DNA of 64,000 bases, taken from NCBI RefSeq assembly GCF_014851685.1, contig NZ_JACVAC010000012.1:141475-205474 (forward strand), written 5' to 3'. The stretch's first letter is position 1; each line of letters begins with the position of its first letter. Origin of the DNA: Pseudomonas sp. PDM05. GTDB taxonomy: Bacteria; Pseudomonadota; Gammaproteobacteria; Pseudomonadales; Pseudomonadaceae. The position numbers and the translations under genes are program-made. Below, one piece after another: positions 45,996-54,697 of the stretch. The notes under the pieces were generated by a model. That model made no database searches. It worked only from the letters and a program-made list of their open reading frames with translations, and was not told the origin of the DNA.

Positions 45996-47560
45996 TGAAC
46001 CCATCGCTCTGCGCCCCCGCCCTACGCGGGGGGTTAAGCCCGCGGCGCAAGCGGCCGTCGATCTGGCTGCTGTTGCCCGTGCTGTTTCTGGTGGGCTTGA
46101 GCCTGCTGCCGCTGGTGTATGTCGGGCTCAAGGCCTGGCAGGCGGGCTGGGCCGAGGCCGTACACCTGCTGTGGCGCCCGTATGTATTCGGCCTGCTGCG
46201 CAACACCCTCGCGCTGATGGTCGGCGTGACGGTGACGTGCGCCGTGGTCGGGCTGTCCCTGGCGTGGCTGCTGGAACGCAGCAACCTGAGCGGTCGGCGT
46301 ATCTGGGGCGTGATCCTGTGCCTGCCGTTTGCGGTGCCGGCGTTCGTCAGCAGCTTTACCTGGGTGTCGCTGAGTGCCAACTTCGAAGGCCTCGGCGGCG
46401 CGATCCTGGTGATGAGCCTGTCGAAATACCCGCTGGTCTTCCTGCCGGTGGCGGCGACCCTGCGAAACCTCGACCCGTCCCTGGAAGAGTCCGCACGCAC
46501 CCTGGGGCTGAACCGTTGGGGCGTGTTCTGGCGCGTCACCCTGCCCTTGCTGTGGCCGTCGCTGCTGGCCGGGGCGTTGTTGATCGCGCTGCATATGCTG
46601 GTGGAATTCGGCGCGTTGTCGATCATCGGCCTGCAAACATTCACCACAGCGATCTACCAGCAGTTCGAACTGGAATTCAGTAACGCCAACGCCGCGATGC
46701 TCTCGGCGGTATTGCTGGTGATGTGCCTGACATTGCTGTGGCTGGAGCTGCGTGTACGCGGCAAGGGCCGACACGTGCGCATCGGCCAGGGCGCGGCGCG
46801 ACATGCCGGGCAGGTGCGATTGGGCAAGTGGGCACCGCTGGGGCAACTCTATTGCCTGGCACTGGCGATCATCGGCAGCGGCATTCCGTTGGGCATGCTT
46901 GGTTACTGGCTAGCGGTAGGTTCATCGGCAGCGTTTCCGGTGGCCGCGATCAGTGAGGCGCTGCTGTCCTCGCTGGCGCTGTCCCTCGGCGGCGCAGCGT
47001 TGTGCCTGGTGCTGGCGGTGCCGGTAGGCTTGCTGGTGGTGCGTTATAAAGGCCAGTTGGCGATCTGGGCCGAGCGCTTGCCCTACCTGCTGCACGCCCT
47101 GCCCGGCCTGGTGATTGCGTTGACGCTGGTGTATTTCGCACTGCATTACGTGCCGGCGCTGTATCAGACGTCGGCGCTGTTGCTGATTGCGTATGCGTTG
47201 CTGTTTTTGCCTTTGGCTCAAGCACCGATCCGTACGGCGTTGAACAAGGCCGCTCCGCAATTGGAAGAGGCTGCACGCACCTTGGGCGCGTCGTCGTTCA
47301 GCGCGTTTTGCCGGGTGACCTTGCCGATCATCTTTCCTGCATTGGGTGCGGCGTTCGCACTGGTATTTCTGGATGCCATGAAGGAATTGACGGCGACCTT
47401 GCTGCTCAGCCCGACCGGGTTGAATACCCTGGCGACGGCGGTGTGGGCGCACACTTCGAATGTGGAATTTGCAGCGGCGGCGCCGTATGCGGCGCTGCTG
47501 ATTCTGGTGTCGGGGTTGCCGGTTTATCTGCTGACGACTCGGATGTATCTGAGCCGCTGA
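45995..47560 (+). CDS. Fe3+-type ABC transporter permease (FbpB/SfuB)
   Basis: A 521-residue double permease with about twelve hydrophobic segments arranged as two halves. Each half carries an ATPase-contact EAA loop: EESARTLGLNRWGVFWRVTL near residue 165 and EEAARTLGASSFSAFCRVTL near residue 420. The ATG shares one base with the stop of the binding-protein gene. No ATPase gene follows: the next gene is a convergent chemoreceptor, so an ATPase encoded elsewhere must serve. Confidence 0.9.
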   Translation: MNPSLCAPALRGGLSPRRKRPSIWLLLPVLFLVGLSLLPLVYVGLKAWQAGWAEAVHLLWRPYVFGLLRNTLALMVGVTVTCAVVGLSLAWLLERSNLSGRRIWGVILCLPFAVPAFVSSFTWVSLSANFEGLGGAILVMSLSKYPLVFLPVAATLRNLDPSLEESARTLGLNRWGVFWRVTLPLLWPSLLAGALLIALHMLVEFGALSIIGLQTFTTAIYQQFELEFSNANAAMLSAVLLVMCLTLLWLELRVRGKGRHVRIGQGAARHAGQVRLGKWAPLGQLYCLALAIIGSGIPLGMLGYWLAVGSSAAFPVAAISEALLSSLALSLGGAALCLVLAVPVGLLVVRYKGQLAIWAERLPYLLHALPGLVIALTLVYFALHYVPALYQTSALLLIAYALLFLPLAQAPIRTALNKAAPQLEEAARTLGASSFSAFCRVTLPIIFPALGAAFALVFLDAMKELTATLLLSPTGLNTLATAVWAHTSNVEFAAAAPYAALLILVSGLPVYLLTTRMYLSR

Positions 47561-47567
47561 TACCGCT

Positions 47568-47640
47568 ATCGCAGGCAAGCCAGCCTCCCACATTTGACGG
47601 TATTCACAAATCAAAATGTGGGAGCTGGCTTGCCTGCGAT
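47568..47640. repeat. REP inverted pair between convergent genes
   Basis: ATCGCAGGCAAGCCAGC facing GCTGGCTTGCCTGCGAT, between the permease and chemoreceptor stops. Confidence 0.88.
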
Positions 47641-47660
47641 GAGGCCGGAGCTGACGACCT

Positions 47661-49595
47661 TCAAGCCCGAAACTGCCCCAGGCTGGCCTTCAACTGCGCC
47701 GCCAACCCATCCAGCACCTTGCCACTGGCGGTCGTCTCCACCACCGCCTGCGCCGCCCGCTCGGCCTGGGCATGGATCACCTCGACCCGCCCACGCACCG
47801 CCTGCGCGCCTTGCGCCTGATGCTCCGCCGCACGCGTCGCCAAACCAATAGCCGCATGCACTTGCTCCACCGAAGCCTGTACGGTCTGCTGCAAGCGCAC
47901 GCTGTCGCGCAGCACCAGCAAGCCTTCATTGGCCTGACGCCCGGCCTTGCCGATGGTTTCCACCGCTTCACGCGCGCCCTGCTGCAACGCGACGATATGC
48001 GCCTGAATGTCGCCGGTAGAGCTCTGGGTCTTGCTGGCCAATGCCCGCACTTCGTCCGCCACCACCGCAAAGCCGCGCCCGGTTTCGCCGGCACGTGCCG
48101 CCTCGATGGCGGCGTTGAGCGCCAACAGGTTGGTTTGCTCGGCAATGCCATGGATCACCGTCAACACCACCTCAATCTGCTCACTCTGCTGGGCCAGGCG
48201 CTCGATCACCTTGGAACCGGCCTGCACCTGCCCCGCCAGCGCTTCGATCAGGCTGCCGACTTCCGTCGAGGTGCGTGAGTTTTCATCCGTGGCCTGGCGA
48301 ATGTCCACCACCTGCTGCAAGGCGGCCTGCATGGCATGGCTTTCGGCCTGGGCCTCGTCAGCCATTTGTGACAGCGCCCGCAGGCTCTCGGCCACCTCAT
48401 CGCGTTGCAAACCGGCAGCGGCGTCGGCGCCAGCGTTGCGCAGGGTCATCGCGCCGATTTCCACGCCGGTGCGTTGGGCCACATCGCCGGCTTCACGCAC
48501 GATGGGTTGCAACTTATCCACAAAGCGATTGACCGCCGAAGCCATGTCGCCGATTTCATCCTTGCTGCTGATTTGCACACGTTTGGTGAGGTCGCCCTCG
48601 CCCGCGGCCAGGTCATCCATTGCGGCAATCAACAGCTTCAGGCGATTGACCACACGGCGCCCGAGCACGATGGCGATCAGCAGCAGGACACCCAGACCGA
48701 CCAGCGCGAGCCCCATGCCGATGCGCCAGCGCAGCGTGCCGGCGGCCGCCTGTACGGCGCTGGTGGTGTTGGCGGTCATCTGGGTGGCGGTGGCTTGTGC
48801 CGATTGCAGGCGTGCGCCCATGGCGGCAGCGCTGTCAGCGGCGGCGCCTTTGAGGCTGTCACCAACCAGTTGATCACCGCTGGCAATCAAGGTGGCGAAA
48901 CGCTTGTCCAGGGCTTGCAGGTCGGCCTCGACCGAAGCCGTCGAAACGCCCATCAGAACCTTGCCGATTTCCACGCCGTTGGGGCTTATGGAGGCCTCGA
49001 CGTAGTACACCGACGGATCGTTCTTCGCCGCATTCAACACTTTGTCGAGTGCACGGTCACCCTGGCCTTTTTCCAGCAACGCCTTGTTGATCGGGTTTTC
49101 CCGGTTCAAGTAGCGCGTCAGGTGCTCACCCGCCGCGTCGTCGTAGACCACGAACAGCACGTTGGGATTGCGCTGGGCGCGCCGGGCGAACTCGGACAAG
49201 GTCGGCACATCGCTGTCCCACATGGCGCGTGGCGCCACCGAAGCCAGTAGTTGCGCCATGTCGTTGGCGGAGTCTTTCAGGTCTTTTTCCAGGGTCGCAC
49301 GCAGTTGCTTCTGTTCTTCCTGCAAGCGCGTCGAAAGTCCGGCGGTCAGACGCTGACGGGTACTGGTCGACAAGCTGTCGAGGCTGGACGTGACTTCCTT
49401 GCCGGCTTGCGCCAACTCGCCAGACAGTTTCTGGCTGTCGATCCCCAGGCGATTACCCAAATCCGCTTCCAATGCAGTCACCGTGCTCCGCGTCAGAGCG
49501 ACGGCCACCAGCACTTGCACCAAAAGGGCGATACCTAGGGTAACGAACACGGGCCGCAACAGACGACTTTGTAACAATGAGAGAACGGCAGACAT
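47661..49595 (-). CDS. Methyl-accepting chemotaxis protein
   Basis: A 644-residue transmembrane chemoreceptor. TM1 is at about residues 13-33 (VFVTLGIALLVQVLVAVALT), a periplasmic sensor of about 265 residues follows, TM2 lies near 298-318 (MGLALVGLGVLLLIAIVLG), then a HAMP region (NRLKLLIAAMDDLAAGEGDL). The cytoplasmic helices end in the CheA/CheW-binding tip EQTNLLALNAAIEAARAGET near residue 485. The ligand is not evident. ATG 49595 has GGAGGGA upstream; the longer frame would put extra residues before TM1. Confidence 0.93.
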   Translation of the reverse strand: MSAVLSLLQSRLLRPVFVTLGIALLVQVLVAVALTRSTVTALEADLGNRLGIDSQKLSGELAQAGKEVTSSLDSLSTSTRQRLTAGLSTRLQEEQKQLRATLEKDLKDSANDMAQLLASVAPRAMWDSDVPTLSEFARRAQRNPNVLFVVYDDAAGEHLTRYLNRENPINKALLEKGQGDRALDKVLNAAKNDPSVYYVEASISPNGVEIGKVLMGVSTASVEADLQALDKRFATLIASGDQLVGDSLKGAAADSAAAMGARLQSAQATATQMTANTTSAVQAAAGTLRWRIGMGLALVGLGVLLLIAIVLGRRVVNRLKLLIAAMDDLAAGEGDLTKRVQISSKDEIGDMASAVNRFVDKLQPIVREAGDVAQRTGVEIGAMTLRNAGADAAAGLQRDEVAESLRALSQMADEAQAESHAMQAALQQVVDIRQATDENSRTSTEVGSLIEALAGQVQAGSKVIERLAQQSEQIEVVLTVIHGIAEQTNLLALNAAIEAARAGETGRGFAVVADEVRALASKTQSSTGDIQAHIVALQQGAREAVETIGKAGRQANEGLLVLRDSVRLQQTVQASVEQVHAAIGLATRAAEHQAQGAQAVRGRVEVIHAQAERAAQAVVETTASGKVLDGLAAQLKASLGQFRA

Positions 49596-49654
49596 CGGGA
49601 ATCCCTCCACCACGGGTGCCATTAAATTGATAGCACCGCGAAAGAAGGATTCAA

Positions 49655-49670
49655 AGCAAGGGTCGTGCCG
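49655..49670 (-). promoter_or_regulatory. Candidate sigma-54 promoter of the chemoreceptor gene
   Basis: Minus strand CGGCAC-GACCC-TTGCT, with the essential GG and GC ten bases apart and one mismatch to TGGCAC. It would give a leader of about 50 bases. No sigma-28 site was seen instead. Confidence 0.4.
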
Positions 49671-49689
49671 CTTGGTCGCCAGAAACGAC

Positions 49690-49713
49690 AAAGGGCTCCC
49701 GAAGGAGCCCTTT
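49690..49713 (-). terminator. Rho-independent terminator of purA
   Basis: Minus strand AAAGGGCTCC-TTCG-GGAGCCCTTT with an UUCG tetraloop, about 20 bases after the purA stop. Confidence 0.88.
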
Positions 49714-49734
49714 GCTTTTTACATCAACAGCTTA

Positions 49735-51024
49735 TTAAGCGAACGGGTGACGCAGAACGATGGTTTCGTTGCGGTCCGGCCCCGTCGAAATAATGTCGAT
49801 CGGTGCGCCGATCAGCGCTTCAACGCGCTTGATGTAGGCACGGGCGTTGGCCGGCAGTTCTTCCAGGGTTTTGGCGCCCACGGTCGATTCGGTCCAGCCC
49901 GGCACTTCTTCGTACACAGGCAGCAGGCCCACGTAGCTGTCAGCGTCGGTCGGGGCAACATCATTACCGTTTGCGTCTTTGTAGCCGACGCAAATGTTGA
50001 TGGTTTCCAGGCCGTCGAGTACGTCCAGCTTGGTCAGGCAGATGCCCGAGATGCTGTTCACATCGATAGCGCGACGCAGGATAACGGCGTCGAACCAGCC
50101 GCAACGACGGGCACGGCCGGTGGTGGCACCGAACTCGTGGCCTTGCTTGGCCAGGTGAGCGCCGACTTCGTCGAACAGCTCAGTCGGGAACGGACCCGAA
50201 CCTACACGGGTGGTGTAGGCCTTGGTGATGCCCAGGATGTAGTCCAGGAACATCGGGCCAACACCGGAACCGGTCGCAACGCCACCAGCGGTGGTGTTGG
50301 AGCTGGTCACGTACGGGTAGGTGCCGTGGTCGATGTCCAGCAGGGAGCCTTGGGCGCCTTCGAACATGATGTCTTTGCCGGCGCGACGCAGGTCGTGCAG
50401 CTCGGCGGTCACGTCCAGCATCAGCGGCTTGAGCAGCTCAGCGTATTCCTTGCACTCAGCCAGGGTCTTGTCGAATTCGATAGCCGGTTCTTTGTAGTAA
50501 CCGACCAGCATGAAGTTGTGGTAATCCACCAGTTCACGCAGTTTGTCTTCGAAACGCGGCATGTTGAGCAGGTCGCCCACACGCAGGCCACGACGTGCGA
50601 CCTTGTCTTCGTAGGCCGGGCCGATGCCGCGACCGGTCGTACCGATCTTCAGCTCGCCACGCGCCTTTTCACGGGCCTGGTCCAGCGCGACGTGGAAGGA
50701 CAGGATCAGCGGGCAGGACGGGCTGATACGCAGGCGCTCGCGCACTGGTACGCCTTTCTCTTCCAACTTGATGATCTCGCGCAGCAGGGCGTCAGGTGCA
50801 ACCACCACGCCGTTGCCGATCAGGCACTGCACGCCTTCGCGCAGCACGCCCGACGGGATCAGGTGCAAGACGGTTTTTTCGCCATCGATGACCAGGGTGT
50901 GGCCAGCGTTGTGGCCACCTTGGTAGCGCACTACGGCGGCAGCATGTTCGGTCAGCAGATCAACGATCTTGCCTTTGCCCTCATCACCCCATTGGGTGCC
51001 CAGGACTACGACATTCTTACCCAT
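49735..51024 (-). CDS. purA: Adenylosuccinate synthetase
   Basis: 429 residues. Makes adenylosuccinate from IMP, aspartate and GTP, the first step from IMP to AMP. The GTP-binding loop GDEGKGK is at residues 13-19, GGHNAGHTLV near 38, the IMP site TTGRGIGPAYEDK near 128 and KLDVLDG for the guanine base. ATG 51024 gives the standard N terminus MGKNVVVLGTQWGDE. It follows hisZ after 54 bases. Confidence 0.98.
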   Translation of the reverse strand: MGKNVVVLGTQWGDEGKGKIVDLLTEHAAAVVRYQGGHNAGHTLVIDGEKTVLHLIPSGVLREGVQCLIGNGVVVAPDALLREIIKLEEKGVPVRERLRISPSCPLILSFHVALDQAREKARGELKIGTTGRGIGPAYEDKVARRGLRVGDLLNMPRFEDKLRELVDYHNFMLVGYYKEPAIEFDKTLAECKEYAELLKPLMLDVTAELHDLRRAGKDIMFEGAQGSLLDIDHGTYPYVTSSNTTAGGVATGSGVGPMFLDYILGITKAYTTRVGSGPFPTELFDEVGAHLAKQGHEFGATTGRARRCGWFDAVILRRAIDVNSISGICLTKLDVLDGLETINICVGYKDANGNDVAPTDADSYVGLLPVYEEVPGWTESTVGAKTLEELPANARAYIKRVEALIGAPIDIISTGPDRNETIVLRHPFA

Positions 51025-51078
51025 AACACTTGTCCTCATTCGCGCAAACTTGGTGCCGGCGATGGCCGGCAGGAAAAC

Positions 51079-52266
51079 TCAAGAAGCCAGTGGCGATACT
51101 TGCCAAAGCCCGTTCTGCTGAATCAATTGCCGGTCGCAGTCCGCTTCACGGGCGGCGGCCAATGGCTGCCCAGGCAAAGCCTGGACGACACGCTGACCCT
51201 CACTGCGCAACTGGCAAACCTGCTGCCAGAGTGCCGCGTCCGTACTGTCGGGCATCCAGATGCCACCAGACGGCAGCTCGACCTCAGCACGCCCCAGGGT
51301 CACCAGGGTTTTCAAATCGGTAGAGAAGCCGGTCGCCGGACGGGCACGACCGAAGTCGGCGCCGATGTCGTCATAGCGACCGCCTTGGGCGATGGCCTGG
51401 CCAACACCCGGTACAAACACCGCGAACACCACACCAGTGTGGTAGTGGTAACCGCGCAATTCACCCAGGTCAAAGTACAGCGGTAACTGCGGGAAGCGCG
51501 CCGACAGTTGCTCGGCGATAGCCAGCACATCGTCCAGTGCAGCCAGTACCGGCGCCGGCGCCTTGGCCAGACGTTCGCGCGCAGCCACCAGCACTTCACG
51601 ACCACCGCACAGGTTGACCAGTGCACGCAGCATCTCGGCCAACTGCGCAGGCACGCCTTCGGTCAAGGCAATCACTTCATCGATCGCCTTGCGTTGCAGG
51701 GCGTCGAACAGCTGTTGCTCCACTTCACCGGACAAACCGGCCGCACGGGCCAGGCCGCGGTAGATACCGACGTGGCCCAGGTCCATGTGGACATCAGGTA
51801 CGTCAGCCAGTTGCAGCATGGCCAGCATCAAGCTGATCACTTCAACGTCGCTGCTCGGGCTGGCATCGCCATACAACTCGGCGCCCAGCTGGATCGGGCT
51901 ACGGGAAGACGACAAGGCACGTGGCTGCGCATGCAGCACACTGCCGGCGTAGCACAGGCGGCTCGGGCCTTCGCGACGCAGGGTGTGCGCGTCAATGCGC
52001 GCCACTTGCGGCGTGATGTCGGCACGGAAGCCCATTTGCCGGCCCGATTGCGGGTCGATGACCTTGAAGGTGCGCAGATCCAGGTCCTGGCCCGCGCCGG
52101 TCAGCAGGGATTCCAGGTACTCGATATGGGGGGTCACGACAAACTCGTAACCCCAGCTCTGGAACAGATCCAACACCTGGCGACGCGCTACTTCAATGCG
52201 CGCAGCTTCCGGTGGCAGTACTTCTTCGATGCCATCTGGCAGCAGCCAGCGGTCTACCGTTGCCAT
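51079..52266 (-). CDS. hisZ: ATP phosphoribosyltransferase regulatory subunit
   Basis: A 395-residue paralogue of histidyl-tRNA synthetase without aminoacylation activity. It partners the short form of HisG and is needed for its activity at the first step of histidine synthesis. Motif 2-like sequence (FRADITPQVARIDAHTLRRE) and the histidine-site region (GQAIAQGGRYDDIGADFG) are visible. The ATG at 52266 has AAGGGG upstream. Co-transcribed with purA. Confidence 0.96.
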   Translation of the reverse strand: MATVDRWLLPDGIEEVLPPEAARIEVARRQVLDLFQSWGYEFVVTPHIEYLESLLTGAGQDLDLRTFKVIDPQSGRQMGFRADITPQVARIDAHTLRREGPSRLCYAGSVLHAQPRALSSSRSPIQLGAELYGDASPSSDVEVISLMLAMLQLADVPDVHMDLGHVGIYRGLARAAGLSGEVEQQLFDALQRKAIDEVIALTEGVPAQLAEMLRALVNLCGGREVLVAARERLAKAPAPVLAALDDVLAIAEQLSARFPQLPLYFDLGELRGYHYHTGVVFAVFVPGVGQAIAQGGRYDDIGADFGRARPATGFSTDLKTLVTLGRAEVELPSGGIWMPDSTDAALWQQVCQLRSEGQRVVQALPGQPLAAAREADCDRQLIQQNGLWQVSPLAS

Positions 52267-52559
52267 TACGCCATTCCCCTTTGATCCGGGCGGCCAGCCC
52301 TAGGCCGAGCCTTGAGTGAAGCAGAAAATGCCCGCCGCCTGCATAAACCACGCGCAAGAGCGACGTGACGAATGGCCTGCAATCGGCCTCGTCGGGCACT
52401 TTCCTCGAAAAACCTGTCACGCCTGCCGAATCAAACATGCAGACGCAAAAAAGCCGGGAATTTCCCGGCTGCCGCATCATACACCCGTTTTCTGAAAGGA
52501 TCACCCCGCCAGGCGTTTTAGCCGCCCGACGGAGTGCGTCCTACACAGTGACGAGCTGA
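52267..52559. other. Intergenic region between hflC and hisZ
   Basis: 293 bases with no gene. It contains the hflC terminator and presumably the hisZ-purA promoter. Other pseudomonads carry a small DUF2065 membrane protein gene here; no such ORF is present. Confidence 0.5.
52445..52470 (-). terminator. Rho-independent terminator of the tsaE-hflC operon
   Basis: Minus strand GCCGGGAAATTTCCCGGC-type stem (exact arms GCCGGGAA/TTCCCGGC) followed by TTTTTT, about 90 bases after the hflC stop. Confidence 0.88.
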
Positions 52560-53426
52560 TTACTTGGCTTTTTCCAGGTAGCGGAAGAAATCGCTACTTG
52601 GGTCCAGCACCATGACGTCGGTTTTGTTCGCGAAGCTTTCACGGTAGGCGCGCAGGCTACGGTAGAACGCGTAGAACTCCTGGTCCTGGCCGTAGGCCTT
52701 GGCGTAGATCGCTGCGGCTTGAGCATCACCATCACCACGGGCCACTTCGGACTCGCGATAGGCTTCTGCCAGCAGTACACGGCGCTGACGGTCGGCATCC
52801 GCACGGATACCTTCAGCCAACTCGTTACCCTTGGCGCGGTGCTCACGAGCCTCACGCTCACGCTCGGTGCTCATACGCTCGAACACGCTGCGGTTCACTT
52901 CCTTCGGCAGGTCAATGGCCTTGACCCGGACATCAACCACTTCAATGCCCAGCTCTTTTTCCGCCATCGCGTTCAACGAACGCGTGATGTCAGCCATCAG
53001 CGCGTCACGTTCACCGGACACCACCTCGTGCAGCGTGCGTTTACCGAACTGGTCACGCAGGCCCGACTCAAGACGACGCGACAAACGATCGTCGGCGAGT
53101 TGCTTGATACCAGAAGTTGCCGTGTAGAAACGCTCGGCATCCTTGACGCGCCACTTGGCGTAGGCGTCAACCATCACGGCTTTCTTTTCCAGGGTCAGGA
53201 AGCGCTGCGTCGGTGCATCCAGGGTCATCAGGCGAGCATCGAACTTGCGCACCTGGTTGACGAAGGGGACTTTCACATGCAGGCCTGGCTGGACATCCGC
53301 CTGGACCACGCGACCGAATTGCAGCATCACCGCGCGCTCGGTCTGAGACACGATGTAGAAGCAGTTCCAGGCCGCGATGACCACGACGACGCCCACAATC
53401 AGGGCGGTCAGCGATTTATTGCTCAT
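52560..53426 (-). CDS. hflC: FtsH protease modulator HflC
   Basis: 288 residues. One N-terminal membrane anchor (LTALIVGVVVVIAAWNCFYI) leads to an SPFH/stomatin domain (SQTERAVMLQFGRVV, GLHVKVPFVNQVRKFDARL) and a coiled coil. With HflK it forms a periplasmic-side cage around FtsH, limiting its action on membrane proteins. The ATG shares one base with the hflK stop (TGATG). Confidence 0.96.
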   Translation of the reverse strand: MSNKSLTALIVGVVVVIAAWNCFYIVSQTERAVMLQFGRVVQADVQPGLHVKVPFVNQVRKFDARLMTLDAPTQRFLTLEKKAVMVDAYAKWRVKDAERFYTATSGIKQLADDRLSRRLESGLRDQFGKRTLHEVVSGERDALMADITRSLNAMAEKELGIEVVDVRVKAIDLPKEVNRSVFERMSTEREREAREHRAKGNELAEGIRADADRQRRVLLAEAYRESEVARGDGDAQAAAIYAKAYGQDQEFYAFYRSLRAYRESFANKTDVMVLDPSSDFFRYLEKAK

Positions 53427-54601
53427 CAACGACTCTCCCTGCTACGTGTTTGCTGTTGCAGCAAGTCAGCGGCCGCACGGGCGCTCGCTTCATTGGCAGC
53501 GGCTGTCGAACCTGTGGCCGGTGCGCTGGTGCTGCTACGACCACCTTCGATCATCTTGTCCAGAGGCAGGTACAACAGGTTGTTCTGCCCACCTTTGTTG
53601 CCGGTCACGAGAACCTTGCTGGTGTTGCTGAAGACTTCCTGCATGGTGTCCAGGTACAGACGCTCGCGGGTGACTTCCGGAGCCTTGCGGTACTCGGCGA
53701 CCAGCTTGGTAAAGCGATCCGCCTCACCCTTGGCGCGGGAGACCACTTCGTCACGGTAACCGTTGGCATCCTCAAGGATACGCTGGGCCTGACCACGGGC
53801 TTCCGGCACGACGCCGTTGGCGTAGGTTTCAGCCTGGTTGCGCGAACGCTGCTCGTCTTCACGGGCGCGGATCACGTCATCGAAGGCTTCCTGAACTTCA
53901 CGCGGTGCGGCTGCGCTCTGTACGTTCACCTGGGTCACGGTGATACCGGTGCGATAGGTATCGAGGAACCGCTGCAGGCGCTCCTTGATCTCGCTGGCCA
54001 TCAGTTCACGGCCTTCGGTCAGTACCTGGTCCATGGCGGTGGAACCCACCACGTGGCGCAGGGCACTTTCGGTCGCGTGTTGCAGGCTGATTTCCGGCTG
54101 GTCGACGTTCAGCACGAAGTCCTGCAGGTTGCTGATCTTGTACTGCACGGTCAGCGGCACTTCGACGATGTTCTCGTCTTCGGTCAGCATCTGGCCCTGC
54201 TTGGTGTAGGCACGCTCACGCGTGACGTTTTCCATGTACTTCTTGTCGATCGGCGGGAAGTAGATGTTCAGGCCCGGGCCGACAGTCTCGTAGTACTTGC
54301 CGAAGCGCAGCACCACGGCCTGCTCCTGCTCGTCCACGACGTAGACAGCGCTGTACAGCCAGACGGCTGCCAGCACGACAAGGCCCAGGCCCAGCAGGCC
54401 GTAGCCGCCGCCCTTGCTTGTGCGACCACTGTCGTCACCACCACGTTTTTTTCCACCACCGAACAACCCATTCAGGCTTTCCTGCAGCTTTCGGAAGGCC
54501 TCGTCGAGATCTGGTGGCCCCTTGCGGTCGCCATTATTGCGGCGTTTACCACCCCAAGGATCCTGATTATTCGAGTTGCCACCCGGCTCATTCCAAGCCA
54601 T
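53426..54601 (-). CDS. hflK: FtsH protease modulator HflK
   Basis: 391 residues. A Gly/Asn-rich cytoplasmic N terminus (MAWNEPGGNSNNQDPWGGKR) precedes one membrane helix near 70-90 (GLLGLGLVVLAAVWLYSAV), the SPFH domain (VDEQEQAVVLRFGKYYET) and a long coiled coil. A Ser/Ala-rich tail ends in QQQTRSRESR. ATG 54601 has GGAGAG upstream. Partner of HflC. Confidence 0.96.
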   Translation of the reverse strand: MAWNEPGGNSNNQDPWGGKRRNNGDRKGPPDLDEAFRKLQESLNGLFGGGKKRGGDDSGRTSKGGGYGLLGLGLVVLAAVWLYSAVYVVDEQEQAVVLRFGKYYETVGPGLNIYFPPIDKKYMENVTRERAYTKQGQMLTEDENIVEVPLTVQYKISNLQDFVLNVDQPEISLQHATESALRHVVGSTAMDQVLTEGRELMASEIKERLQRFLDTYRTGITVTQVNVQSAAAPREVQEAFDDVIRAREDEQRSRNQAETYANGVVPEARGQAQRILEDANGYRDEVVSRAKGEADRFTKLVAEYRKAPEVTRERLYLDTMQEVFSNTSKVLVTGNKGGQNNLLYLPLDKMIEGGRSSTSAPATGSTAAANEASARAAADLLQQQTRSRESR

Positions 54602-54697
54602 AGCGCTCTCCATCTGATAAAGCAAAGGCGCACCCACGGCGCGCCGACCAATGCTACAGAATGCCTGCTACTGCGGCACAACCGCTTTCGGAGGCTT

